DNA from: Azorhizobium doebereinerae UFLA1-100
GTDB lineage: Bacteria > Pseudomonadota > Alphaproteobacteria > Rhizobiales > Xanthobacteraceae
DNA length: 64,000 nucleotides
Assembly (NCBI RefSeq): GCF_000473085.1
Contig: NZ_AXBA01000015.1
Location: forward strand, 62,001 to 126,000
Direction: 5' to 3'
In this document: piece after piece, positions 17,726-25,842 of the stretch
How positions within the stretch are numbered: position 1 is the first letter of the stretch
How the letters are laid out: the number at the start of each line of letters is the position of its first letter
Notes under the pieces: generated by a model
Seen by the model: the letters and a program-made list of their open reading frames with translations, nothing else
What the model was told of the DNA's origin: nothing
Databases searched by the model: none
Program-made: the position numbers and the translations under genes

Positions 17726-18439
17726 ATGGACATTTTTCGTGCACAAAGCGAGGCAGCGTGCCCGCCGATTGAGCAGGAAAGCGCCGCTCGCGGCGCCGGC
17801 CTCACCCTCGCCGAGCGCCTCCGCCGCGAACTGGAGGCGGCCATCGCCGCCGGCCGCCTGGAGCCGGGCAGCCGGCTGGACGAACAGGAGATCGCCGCCC
17901 GCTTCGGCGTGTCGCGCACGCCGGTCCGCGAGGCCTTCCGGCTGCTGGCGGCCAGCAATCTGGTGGAACTGCGCGGCCGCCAGGGGGCGGTCGTGCGCTC
18001 CATCGGCGCCCATGCGCTGATCGAGATGTTCCAGGTGATGGCCGAGCTTGAGGGCCTGTGCGCCCGCCTCGCGGCCCGGCGCGCCACGCCCGAGCAGATG
18101 GACAAGCTGCGCGCCATTCACGAGAAGCTGGAACAAGTGGCGACCCTGCGCGACGTGGACCTGTTCTATGACGTGAACCAGGAGTTCCACGAGGCGCTCT
18201 ATGAGGCGTCCTGCAACGCTTTCCTCGCCGACCAGACCCGCCGGCTGCGCAATCAGGTGGCCGCCTATCGGCGCCGCGTCACCCGCATGCCCACACGCAT
18301 TTCCGACACGCTGCGCGAGCATGCCGCCGTCATCCAGGCGGTGGAGCAGCATGATGCGGAGCGCGCCCACAAGGCCATGCGCGACCATGTGAGCCTGCTG
18401 GGAGACAATCTCTTGGACTTCCTCGCGGCCTTCGGCTGA
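17726..18439 (+). CDS. GntR family transcriptional regulator (FCD subfamily), probable regulator of the 11831-23705 catabolic locus
   Basis: A 237-residue regulator. The winged helix contains EQEIAARFGVSRTPVREAFR (about residues 52-71). The FCD domain follows, with candidate metal ligands in DVNQEFHEALYE and later REHAAVIQAVEQHDAERA. It is transcribed away from the importer operon and toward the SDR-to-cupin operon. Repeats at 17485, 17693 and 18475 sharing TGTATA are candidate binding sites. The effector is probably a pathway intermediate. Confidence 0.9.
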   Translation: MDIFRAQSEAACPPIEQESAARGAGLTLAERLRRELEAAIAAGRLEPGSRLDEQEIAARFGVSRTPVREAFRLLAASNLVELRGRQGAVVRSIGAHALIEMFQVMAELEGLCARLAARRATPEQMDKLRAIHEKLEQVATLRDVDLFYDVNQEFHEALYEASCNAFLADQTRRLRNQVAAYRRRVTRMPTRISDTLREHAAVIQAVEQHDAERAHKAMRDHVSLLGDNLLDFLAAFG

Positions 18440-18464
18440 CCCCGTGCAGTCGAGTTGGTATGCA

Positions 18465-18488
18465 AATTGCTAGCAATTGTATATCGAA
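18465..18488. promoter_or_regulatory. 14-bp perfect palindrome with adjoining TGTATA site before the SDR gene
   Basis: AATTGCTAGCAATT (18465-18478) is a perfect palindrome, and TGTATATC follows immediately. It lies in the 69-nt gap between the GntR stop and the SDR start at 18509. A start codon upstream at 18455 would place this site inside coding sequence, which is one reason to prefer 18509. It is a candidate operator for the catabolic operon. Confidence 0.55.
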
Positions 18489-18508
18489 CCGGCCCTGGAG
18501 ACCGAGCC

Positions 18509-19288
18509 TTGAAGTTGGACCTCACGAACAAAACCGCTCTCATCACCGGCGCTTCGAAGGGCATCGGCCTTGCCGTGGCGCAGGTCTTCGCCGCCGAGGG
18601 CTGCCATCTTCACCTCGCCGCCCGCAATGGCGAGGCCATGGAGCAGGCCAAGCGCGAGCTGGAAGCCGCCCATGGGGTGCGCGTCAGCGTGCATGCGCTG
18701 GACCTGTCGTCCACCGAAGCCATGGAACAGCTGGCCGAAACCGTCGGCCATGTGGACATCCTGGTGAACAATGCCGGCGACATCCCCGCCGGCTCGCTGG
18801 AGGTGGTGGACGACGCCGCCTGGCGCCGGGGCTTCGACCTCAAGGTGTTCGGCTACATCACCCTGGCCCGCGCCTTCTATAAGAAGATGCGCGGCAAGGA
18901 CGGCGTGATCGTCAACGTCATCGGCAATTCCGGCGAGAACTGGGATGCCAGCTATATCGCCGGCTCCACCGGCAATGCCGCGCTCATGTCCTTCACCAAG
19001 GCATTGGGCGGCGCCAGCCTGAACGAGGGGGTGCGGGTGGTCGGCGTCAACCCCGGCCCGGTGGCCACCGACCGCATGCTCAAGATCATGAAGCGCAAGG
19101 CCATCGACATGCTCGGCGATGAGGCTCGCTGGGAAGAGCTGTTCGACAAATATCCCGGCAAGCGCCCCGCCACCTCCGAGGAAGTGGCTGATCTGGTTGC
19201 GTTTCTCGCCTCTCCGCGGGCGGGCTACATCACCGGCACCAACGTGACCATCGACGGCGGCATCTCCGCCCGCGGCTCGGTCATCTGA
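18509..19288 (+). CDS. Short-chain dehydrogenase/reductase with atypical catalytic motif
   Basis: A 259-residue Rossmann-fold oxidoreductase. The cofactor motif TGASKGIG (residues 13-20) and the NNAG motif (87-90) are normal. The usual YxxxK is not evident: the region reads YIAGSTGNAAL (149-159), with Ser at the expected Lys position after Tyr149, and Asn where Lys would fall if aligned on AAL. The catalytic Ser region is GNSGEN (S141). TTG 18509 is chosen because GGAG lies 8 nt upstream and the alternative start at 18455 covers a palindromic operator. It is the first enzyme gene of the plus-strand catabolic operon. The substrate is unknown. Confidence 0.85.
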   Translation: MKLDLTNKTALITGASKGIGLAVAQVFAAEGCHLHLAARNGEAMEQAKRELEAAHGVRVSVHALDLSSTEAMEQLAETVGHVDILVNNAGDIPAGSLEVVDDAAWRRGFDLKVFGYITLARAFYKKMRGKDGVIVNVIGNSGENWDASYIAGSTGNAALMSFTKALGGASLNEGVRVVGVNPGPVATDRMLKIMKRKAIDMLGDEARWEELFDKYPGKRPATSEEVADLVAFLASPRAGYITGTNVTIDGGISARGSVI

Positions 19289-19357
19289 GGCCGCACCGGC
19301 CGCCTTCCACCGACCGGCGCCCTGCGTGGTCGGTGGCCTGCTCCTGAGGATCGCCCC

Positions 19358-20491
19358 ATGTCTTCCGCACGCCAGCGCAACCGCTATTTCGATGCGCTTT
19401 CCACCACGCCCGGCCTGATGTGGCTGGGGCAGAACACCAATCACATCCCCGCCCATCCGGCGGTCAAGGCCGCCATGATCGCCGCCATCGAGGCCGGGGA
19501 ATTCAACGCCTATGCGCCTCCGCTGGGGTTCGAGGCATTGCGTTCGGCGATCGTCGCCGACCTCGGCACGCCGGGGGCGGAGGCGCTGGTCACCGAGGGC
19601 GGGGTGTCGGCCCTGGCCATGGTGTGCCGGGCCTACTGCAAGCCGGGCACCACCTTCGTCACCACCGACCCGACCTGGAAGTGGCCCTGCCTGTTCGCCC
19701 GTCAGGCGGGGGCTTTGGTCATTGAAATCCCCATTTACGACACCGCGTGCCATTACCGCCTGACACCCGAGGCGCTGAAGGCGGCGGTGGATGAGCGCAC
19801 CGCCGTCATCTATCTGGTAGACCCCAACAATCCGCTCGGCATCCGCTACACCCGCGAGGAAATCGAGGCGTTCGCCGCCATCGCCCGCGACTGTGGCGCG
19901 CTTTTGGTACATGATTGTACGTATCGCGATTTCGCGGACGGCCACTATCCCGCCCTCCACGCCGCCCCCGAGGGCGCGGTGGTATCCCTGTCCTTCTCCA
20001 AATGGCTCGGCCTCGCCGGCCTGCGCATCGGCGCTTTGGTCGCCTGCCCGAAGATCCTGGACCGCTGCGCGGAGGCCGCCACCAGCGTGCTCGGCGCCAG
20101 CGTCATCGCCCAAAGGGCGGCGCAGGCGGGGCTCCAGGTGAAGCCGGAATGGATGGCCGAGGTGCGCCGCATCGATCGCGCCAACAAGGCCAAGATCAAG
20201 GACGCCGCCAGCCGCATCGAGGGGCTGGCGCTGCCGATCTATCCCTCGCACGGCAACTTCCTGGTGGTGGAGACCATCGGCGCCGGCATCAAGCCGGAGG
20301 CGCTGGTGGAGGCCGCCCGCCGCGAGAACATGATGATCCGCCAGGGCACCTATCACACCGAGCGCTTCGGTGACCGCTTCGTGAAGGTCTCCACCTCGGT
20401 GCCGGAAGCCTGGGTGGACACCTTCTGCGACCGCCTGCCCGCCCTGGTGGCGCAGGCCCGCACCCTCAACGACATCGGCGCCCAGTTCTGA
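19358..20491 (+). CDS. PLP-dependent aminotransferase, class I/II fold
   Basis: A 377-residue fold-type I enzyme. Visible cofactor residues are N158 (DPNNP), D186 and Y189 (HDCTYRDF), K215 forming the Schiff base (SFSKWLG) and R223. The C-terminal Arg that normally grips the alpha-carboxylate appears as Lys (FVKVS, K343). This may mean an unusual amino donor or a lyase-like reaction. A TGAGGA ribosome site precedes ATG 19358. Neighbours are the SDR and the alpha/beta hydrolase in the same operon. Confidence 0.9.
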   Translation: MSSARQRNRYFDALSTTPGLMWLGQNTNHIPAHPAVKAAMIAAIEAGEFNAYAPPLGFEALRSAIVADLGTPGAEALVTEGGVSALAMVCRAYCKPGTTFVTTDPTWKWPCLFARQAGALVIEIPIYDTACHYRLTPEALKAAVDERTAVIYLVDPNNPLGIRYTREEIEAFAAIARDCGALLVHDCTYRDFADGHYPALHAAPEGAVVSLSFSKWLGLAGLRIGALVACPKILDRCAEAATSVLGASVIAQRAAQAGLQVKPEWMAEVRRIDRANKAKIKDAASRIEGLALPIYPSHGNFLVVETIGAGIKPEALVEAARRENMMIRQGTYHTERFGDRFVKVSTSVPEAWVDTFCDRLPALVAQARTLNDIGAQF

Positions 20492-20584
20492 ACCCCGCGG
20501 CCGGTGGGCCTTGCTCATCGGCCGCTCAGCACGCCCCGCGCCGGTCCCGCCAGCGGACCGGGCAGACACGACCAGAGGCCAGAC

Positions 20585-21463
20585 ATGCACGTGACGACGA
20601 AGGACGGCATCCGCCTGTATGTGGAAGAGGCCGGGCAGGGCACGCCCATCCTCTTCGTCCATGAGTTCGGCGGCAACCATGCGAGCTGGGAGCCGCAGAT
20701 GCGCTTCTTCGCCCGCCGCCACCGCTGCATCACCTATGCCGCGCGCGGCTATGCCCCCTCCGACATCCCCTCCGACATGGAGAGCTATTCCCAGGCGCTG
20801 GCCGCCGACGACGCGGTGGCCGTGCTCGACGGCCTCGGCATCGAGAAGGCGCATATCGTCGGCCTGTCCATGGGCGGCTTCGCTACGGTGCATTTCGGCC
20901 TGCGCACGCCCGAGCGCGCCCTCTCGCTCACCATCGCCGGCGCCGGCTATGGCTGCGAGAAGGAGTTCGAGGACTATTTCAAGGGCGTCTCCCGCGAGGT
21001 GGCGGACAATTTCCAGCGCCTCGGGGCCAAGGAATTCTCCAAGATCTATGCGCTCGGTGCCAGCCGGGTGCAGTTCCAGAACAAGGACCCGCGGGGCTGG
21101 CAGGAGTTCGCCGAGCGCCTCGCCACCCATTCGGACCTGGGCGCGGCCATGACCATGCGCGGCGTCCAGGCCCGCCGGCCGTCCTTCTGGGACCTGGAAG
21201 ATGGCCTCAAGGCGATGACTGTGCCCACCCTGATCATGGTGGGCGACGAGGACGACCATTGCCTCCAGCCCGGCATCTTCCTCAAGAAGACCATTCCCGC
21301 CTCCGGCCTCAGCGTGTTCCCCAAGACCGGCCACACGCTCAACCTGGAGGAGCCCGCCGCCTTCAACGCCCAACTGGCGGAGTTCATCGCCCAGGTGGAG
21401 GCGGGCCAATGGCTGCCGCGCGATCCGCGCGCCATTCCCGGCCAGATCATGCGGACGAGCTGA
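20585..21463 (+). CDS. Alpha/beta hydrolase
   Basis: A 292-residue soluble hydrolase. The nucleophile elbow is GLSMGG, the oxyanion region HEFGGN, the acid is in GDEDDHC and the catalytic His in TGHTLNLE. ATG 20585 follows an AGAGGCCAG stretch; an earlier in-frame start (20504) would add a Pro/Arg-rich tail unlike the family. It probably hydrolyses an ester, amide or C-C bond of a pathway intermediate; the substrate is unknown. Confidence 0.9.
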   Translation: MHVTTKDGIRLYVEEAGQGTPILFVHEFGGNHASWEPQMRFFARRHRCITYAARGYAPSDIPSDMESYSQALAADDAVAVLDGLGIEKAHIVGLSMGGFATVHFGLRTPERALSLTIAGAGYGCEKEFEDYFKGVSREVADNFQRLGAKEFSKIYALGASRVQFQNKDPRGWQEFAERLATHSDLGAAMTMRGVQARRPSFWDLEDGLKAMTVPTLIMVGDEDDHCLQPGIFLKKTIPASGLSVFPKTGHTLNLEEPAAFNAQLAEFIAQVEAGQWLPRDPRAIPGQIMRTS

Positions 21464-21468
21464 GCGCC

Positions 21469-22740
21469 ATGACCTATCCCCTCATCGATGCCGGGCGGCT
21501 GTGGGACCGCCTGATGGAATTGGCGCAGATCGGCGCCCTGCCGCACGGCGGCGTGGACCGCCAGGCGCTCACCCCGGGCGAGCTCGACGCCTGGCGGCTG
21601 GTGATCGGCTGGGCGCGGGCCGCCGGCCTTGAGCCCAGCACCGACCCGGTCGGCAACCTGTTCCTCACCCTTCCCGGCGCCGACCGCAGCCTGCCGCCGG
21701 TGCTGGCCGGCAGCCATCTGGACACCCAGCCCACCGGCGGCAAGTTCGACGGCGCCGCCGGGGTGCTCACCGCCCTTGAGGCGGCGGTGACGCTGGCCGC
21801 CTCCGGCCTGTCGCGCGCCCGCGACCTCACCGTGGTGGCGTGGCTGAACGAGGAAGGCAGCCGCTTCGCCCCCGGCATGATGGGCTCGGAGGCCTTCGCC
21901 GGCGGGCGCACGCTGGACGCCATCCGCGCCCGCACCGACCCCGCCGGCATCAGCGTCGGCACGGATCTGGACCGCCTGCACGCCACCTTCCCGGATTTGC
22001 CGCGCCGCCCGCTGGGCTTTCCCCTCGGCGCCTATGTGGAACTGCATATCGAGCAGGGCCCGATCCTGGAGGCCGAAGGCAAGGTCATCGGCATCGTCAC
22101 CGGCATGCAGGGCAAGAAGACCTTCCAGATCACCATCACCGGCGCGGAAGGCCATGCCGGCACGCTGGCCATGGCCGAGCGGCACGATGCGCTCGCCGCC
22201 TTCTCGCGCATGGCGGTGGAGCTGTACGAGACAGTGGGCGGGCATGACCCGGTGATCAAGTTCACCATCGGCCGCCTGCGTGTCGAGCCGAACGCCCCCT
22301 CGGTCATCCCCGGCAAGGTGGTGTTCAGCATCGACCTGCGGCATCCGGAAAACACCGTGCTGGACCTGCTGGCGGAGCGCATCCGCGCCATCTGCGCGGC
22401 CGCCGCCGGGCCGTGCGAGGTGGTGGCGGACCTGCTGGCGGATGCTCCCTCCAACAGCTTCTCCCCGGCCCTGATGGACCGCATCGGCGCCGCCGCCGAT
22501 CGGCACGGTTTCCCGTCCATGCCGATCCTGTCGTTCGCCGGGCACGACGCCCGCCACATGGAGAAACTGGCGCCCAGCGCCATGATCTTCATTCCCTGCC
22601 GCGACGGCGTCAGCCATGCGGAGAGCGAGTGGGCGGAGCCGGCCCATGTGGCGGCGGGCGCCCAGGCGCTGGCCGACGTGCTGGCCGAACTGCTCGACGC
22701 CGTGCCGGGCATTCCCTTTCCCGAAGGAGGCCCGAGATGA
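21469..22740 (+). CDS. Zn-dependent amidase, hydantoinase/carbamoylase family (M20; AmaB/AllC-like)
   Basis: A 423-residue M20-family hydrolase of N-carbamoyl or N-formyl amides. Conserved pieces are GSHLDTQPTGGKFDGAAG with metal-binding His and Asp, NEEGSRF with the catalytic and metal Glu pair, and LHIEQGPILE. ATG 21469 is 5 nt after the hydrolase stop. Relatives include N-carbamoyl-amino acid hydrolase, allantoate amidohydrolase, beta-ureidopropionase and the formylaminopyrimidine deformylase YlmB. With an NMT1-type importer nearby, a carbamoyl or formyl compound derived from a ring is plausible. Confidence 0.92.
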   Translation: MTYPLIDAGRLWDRLMELAQIGALPHGGVDRQALTPGELDAWRLVIGWARAAGLEPSTDPVGNLFLTLPGADRSLPPVLAGSHLDTQPTGGKFDGAAGVLTALEAAVTLAASGLSRARDLTVVAWLNEEGSRFAPGMMGSEAFAGGRTLDAIRARTDPAGISVGTDLDRLHATFPDLPRRPLGFPLGAYVELHIEQGPILEAEGKVIGIVTGMQGKKTFQITITGAEGHAGTLAMAERHDALAAFSRMAVELYETVGGHDPVIKFTIGRLRVEPNAPSVIPGKVVFSIDLRHPENTVLDLLAERIRAICAAAAGPCEVVADLLADAPSNSFSPALMDRIGAAADRHGFPSMPILSFAGHDARHMEKLAPSAMIFIPCRDGVSHAESEWAEPAHVAAGAQALADVLAELLDAVPGIPFPEGGPR

Positions 22741-23705
22741 CCGCCGCCGCGAAATCCCCCACGTCGCCCGTGGACGCGCGACCCATGGACATGGCGGACC
22801 TTCCCGCCCAGGAGGCGCTGGCCCCGGCCGACGCCGCCCAGGCGCGGGCGCGCTATTTCAATTCGGGCAACGCCTTCAACATCAAGCTGCCGCCGGTGCC
22901 CGGCGGCGTGTTCACGCAGCAGCCGGCGGCGGCGCTCGCCCCCGACGCACCCACCGGCTTCATCGCCTGCGACCAGTCGGCGGCCATGGATTGCCCGTTC
23001 CCGGCCACCACGCCGCTGATGCTGGCGCGCTATGCGGTGATCGCGGCGGGCGAGACGCTGGCCGCCGATTTCCGCGCCACCGGCTCCATCTGGTACGTGA
23101 TCTCCGGCAGCGGAACGGCCCGGCAAGGTGATGAGGCCATAGGCTTTTCCGCCGGCGACGTCTTCCTGCTGACGGGAACGCCCGCCACGCTCTTCGCCAC
23201 CAGCCGCACGGTGCTCTGGGGCGTCAGCAACGAGCCGCAGCTGGCCTTCGACGGCGACCTGCCGCCGGACGACGCGCGGCGCCCGGTGGACATGGTGCAC
23301 TATCCGGCCGCTGAGATCGCCCGGCAGATCGAGATCATCTATCGCCACCAGCCCGCCGAGGGCCAGTCGGGCGTGGCCTTGATCTTCTCGTCCGACCGGC
23401 AGCAGGCGGCGCGCAACATCCTGCCGACGCTCACCTTGTCGCTGAACACCCTGCCGCCGGCCAGCCACCAGAAGGCGCACCGGCACAATTCAGCGGCGAT
23501 CACCTTGGTGCTGAACGGCGACGACAGCTATTCCATGGTGGGCGGCGAGCGCTGCCCGTGGTCGCCCTTCGCCACCCTGGTGACGCCGCCGGGCGCGCCG
23601 CATTCGCACCACAACGGCGGGGACAGCCGGGCGTTGTTCCTCATCGTCCAGGACGGCGGCCTGCACTATCACGCCCGGACCATGGGGTTCGCCTTCCTGG
23701 AGTGA
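22737..23705 (+). CDS. Two-domain cupin protein (gentisate-dioxygenase-like fold)
   Basis: A 322-residue bicupin. The start overlaps the amidase stop (ATGA, 22737-22740), so it is translationally coupled. The N-terminal cupin (about residues 85-160) lacks clear metal histidines. The C-terminal cupin has HRHNSAAITLVLNG and PHSHHNGG, enough for one metal site. Some bicupins are ring-cleaving dioxygenases and others are isomerases. It ends the plus-strand catabolic operon. Confidence 0.85.
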   Translation: MTAAAKSPTSPVDARPMDMADLPAQEALAPADAAQARARYFNSGNAFNIKLPPVPGGVFTQQPAAALAPDAPTGFIACDQSAAMDCPFPATTPLMLARYAVIAAGETLAADFRATGSIWYVISGSGTARQGDEAIGFSAGDVFLLTGTPATLFATSRTVLWGVSNEPQLAFDGDLPPDDARRPVDMVHYPAAEIARQIEIIYRHQPAEGQSGVALIFSSDRQQAARNILPTLTLSLNTLPPASHQKAHRHNSAAITLVLNGDDSYSMVGGERCPWSPFATLVTPPGAPHSHHNGGDSRALFLIVQDGGLHYHARTMGFAFLE

Positions 23706-23713
23706 GCGGCAGG

Positions 23714-23786
23714 CTCTTTCGCAAGAGAGAGGGTCACCCCCAGCCCCGCGCGGCGCCCTCCCTCCCCCGCAAGGGGGCAGGGCGCC
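23714..23786. terminator. Two tandem hairpins between convergent operons
   Basis: The first hairpin is a 5-bp stem CTCTT/AAGAG around TCGC (23714-23727). The second (23752-23786) pairs GGCGCCCT with AGGGCGCC and then CCCCC with GGGGG, closed by a GCAA tetraloop of the GNRA type, with small internal bulges. It sits between the cupin stop (23705) and the methyltransferase stop (23817). There is no clear T-run, so this could be a processed or REP-like structure and not a standard terminator. Confidence 0.5.
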
Positions 23787-23816
23787 AGCCCCGCCCCGCT
23801 TCGCCTCGGCGGGCGC

Positions 23817-25046
23817 TCAGGCGCGGATCTTGTACAGGGCGACGTCGATCACCCCAGACCGGAAGCCGCCCTCGCAATAGGCGAGGTAATAGTCCCACAG
23901 CCGGCGGAAGGTGGCGTTGAAGCCGAGGCGTTCCACCTCCGGCCAGGCGGCGTGGAACCGCCGCCGCCATTCAGCCAGGGTCAGCGCATAGCTGGCGCCG
24001 AACGGCTCGACCGCCTCCAGGCGCAGTCCCGCCCGTGCCACCTGCTCGGCCATGATCGCCTTGGTCGGCAGCATGCCGCCGGGAAAGACGTAGTGCTGGA
24101 TGAAGTCCGGACTGATGCGATAGTCCTCGTAGCGCGCCTCGTCGATGGTGATGACCTGGAGCACGGCCACGCCGCCGGGGGCGAGGCGGGCCTTCAGCGT
24201 CTCGAAATAGGCCGGCCAGTATTGCTCGCCCACCGCCTCCAGCATCTCGATGGAGACGATGCGGTCGAAGGTGCCATCCACGTCGCGATAATCCTGCAAC
24301 CGCAGGTCCACGCGCTCCGCGAGGCCCTGCTCGGCCACCAGCGCGCGGGCATAGGCGAGCTGCTCCTGCGATAGGGTGAGCCCGGTCACATGGGCCCCCG
24401 CGCGGGCGAGGCGGCTGGCGAGCGCGCCCCAGCCGCAGCCGATCTCCAGCACCCGCTGCGACCCGCCGCCGAGCTCCAGCAACTCGGCGATGCGCGTGAG
24501 CTTGGCCTGCTGGGCGTCCTCCAGCGACTGGTCCGGCGCGGCGTAGAGCGCGCTGGAATAGGTCATGCTGGGGTCGAGCCACAGGCGGTAGAAGTCGTTG
24601 CCCAGATCGTAATGGAAGGCGATGTTGCGGCGGCTGCCGGCCTTGGTGTTGGCCTTCAGGGCGTGGCCGATGCGGCGGAACAGGCGCACCGGCAGCGAGC
24701 CGCCGAACGCCTCCTCCAGCCGCGCCACGTTGGCCCCCGCCAGTTCGATCAGCGCCGCCACGTCCGGGCTGGTCCATTCCTGCGCCATGTAGGCTTCCGC
24801 GAAGCCCACTCCGCCGCGCGCCGCGAAGCGGCGGAACGCCCGCCAGTCATGGATCGCCAGCGTCGCCTCGGGGCCGGGGCGCGCGGTGCGGTGCTCCAGG
24901 CGGGCGCCGGAGGGAAACACCACCGTCAGGCTGCCACTTTCCAGCCGCGACAGCAGGCGCTTGAGGACGTAGGGACCGATGCCCCGCGCCATCCGGCCGC
25001 TGGGCTCGGACACCTCGACATGGCGGCTGTCGCTGTTGACGGACAT
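23817..25046 (-). CDS. Cyclopropane-fatty-acyl-phospholipid synthase family methyltransferase
   Basis: A 409-residue SAM-dependent enzyme of the Cfa family. The SAM site is VLEIGCGWGALASRLA, and family motifs NIAFHYDLGNDFY and MTYSSALY are present. Such enzymes add a methylene to double bonds of membrane phospholipids; close relatives make the methylated precursors of furan fatty acids. It is the last gene of the operon FAD oxidoreductase-DUF1365-Cfa, which is read from an ECF-like promoter at 27266-27295. In Rhodobacter, relatives are induced by singlet oxygen through RpoE/ChrR. Confidence 0.92.
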   Translation of the reverse strand: MSVNSDSRHVEVSEPSGRMARGIGPYVLKRLLSRLESGSLTVVFPSGARLEHRTARPGPEATLAIHDWRAFRRFAARGGVGFAEAYMAQEWTSPDVAALIELAGANVARLEEAFGGSLPVRLFRRIGHALKANTKAGSRRNIAFHYDLGNDFYRLWLDPSMTYSSALYAAPDQSLEDAQQAKLTRIAELLELGGGSQRVLEIGCGWGALASRLARAGAHVTGLTLSQEQLAYARALVAEQGLAERVDLRLQDYRDVDGTFDRIVSIEMLEAVGEQYWPAYFETLKARLAPGGVAVLQVITIDEARYEDYRISPDFIQHYVFPGGMLPTKAIMAEQVARAGLRLEAVEPFGASYALTLAEWRRRFHAAWPEVERLGFNATFRRLWDYYLAYCEGGFRSGVIDVALYKIRA

Positions 25047-25059
25047 ACTGTCAGACCTC

Positions 25060-25842
25060 CTAGGTCTCGGGACGGGAAATGGTCACCGGGTGATCGGGTG
25101 GGGCAGGGCGGCGGCGCAGGCCGATTCCCTTCAGGAACAAGCGTAGCGCCTCCCAATGGATACCGCCGATAACCTTCAGCGTCAGCAGGGGAAACGCGAG
25201 GAAGGCGCGGGCCAGCGCGCGGTCGGACAATTCGGCGCGGGTGGAGGCCAGCGCGGCGGAGAGCAGCAGCCCGTCCCGGTCGCGCACCGCGATGGCGATG
25301 CCCACGCGCCCGCCCGGCGGCACCACGCGGAAGCTGTAGGTCAGCCCCATGTCCAGGAAGGGCGAGACGTAGAAGCATTTGGCCGTGGTCTGGCGGATGG
25401 GCACGGCGTCGGGGTCGCCGACCGGGATGAGATAGCCGTGCCGCTCGCCGAACGTGTTGCTCACCTCATAGAGGATGGCCTGGAGCGCGCCGTCGCGGCG
25501 ATGGCAGAAATAGACGCTGAGCGGATTGAACGCATAGCCGAGGATGCGCGGCATGGTCAGCAGACGGATCGCGCCGCCCGCGGCCTCCAGCCCGGCGGCG
25601 CGCAGGTGCGCCTCCACCTGCCCGCGCAGCGGCGCGCCGGAACGGTCGCCATAATCGGCGTCGCGGAAGGAGAACAGGTTGAAGCGGTTGCGCGAGAACA
25701 GCCGCAGCCGGGCGGCGAGGCCGTCGATCTCGTCGAGATCGAGCAGCAGCGAGAACATGCGGTAATTGAGCCGGTGCACACGCGGCCGCAGCCGGTGGTG
25801 GATGACCGCGCCCGCATAGAGCGCGGAGGCGGCGCCGGTCAT
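25060..25842 (-). CDS. DUF1365 family protein
   Basis: A 260-residue protein of the DUF1365 family. It begins SALYAGAVIHHRLRP and carries the conserved FNPLSVYFCH. The family almost always sits between an FAD-dependent oxidoreductase and a Cfa-type methyltransferase, as here. The start overlaps the upstream stop (25839-25842). No reaction is established; a role in modifying membrane fatty acids is inferred from context. Confidence 0.9.
   Translation of the reverse strand: MTGAASALYAGAVIHHRLRPRVHRLNYRMFSLLLDLDEIDGLAARLRLFSRNRFNLFSFRDADYGDRSGAPLRGQVEAHLRAAGLEAAGGAIRLLTMPRILGYAFNPLSVYFCHRRDGALQAILYEVSNTFGERHGYLIPVGDPDAVPIRQTTAKCFYVSPFLDMGLTYSFRVVPPGGRVGIAIAVRDRDGLLLSAALASTRAELSDRALARAFLAFPLLTLKVIGGIHWEALRLFLKGIGLRRRPAPPDHPVTISRPET

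Noticed and set aside
18455-18508. N-terminal extension of the SDR from 18455
   Set aside because: It would overlap a perfect palindrome, has no ribosome site and adds residues not seen in the family; TTG 18509 is better supported.
18470-21409. A 979-residue open frame on the minus strand
   Set aside because: It runs antisense through three well-supported genes (SDR, aminotransferase, hydrolase) and shows no domain-like pattern.
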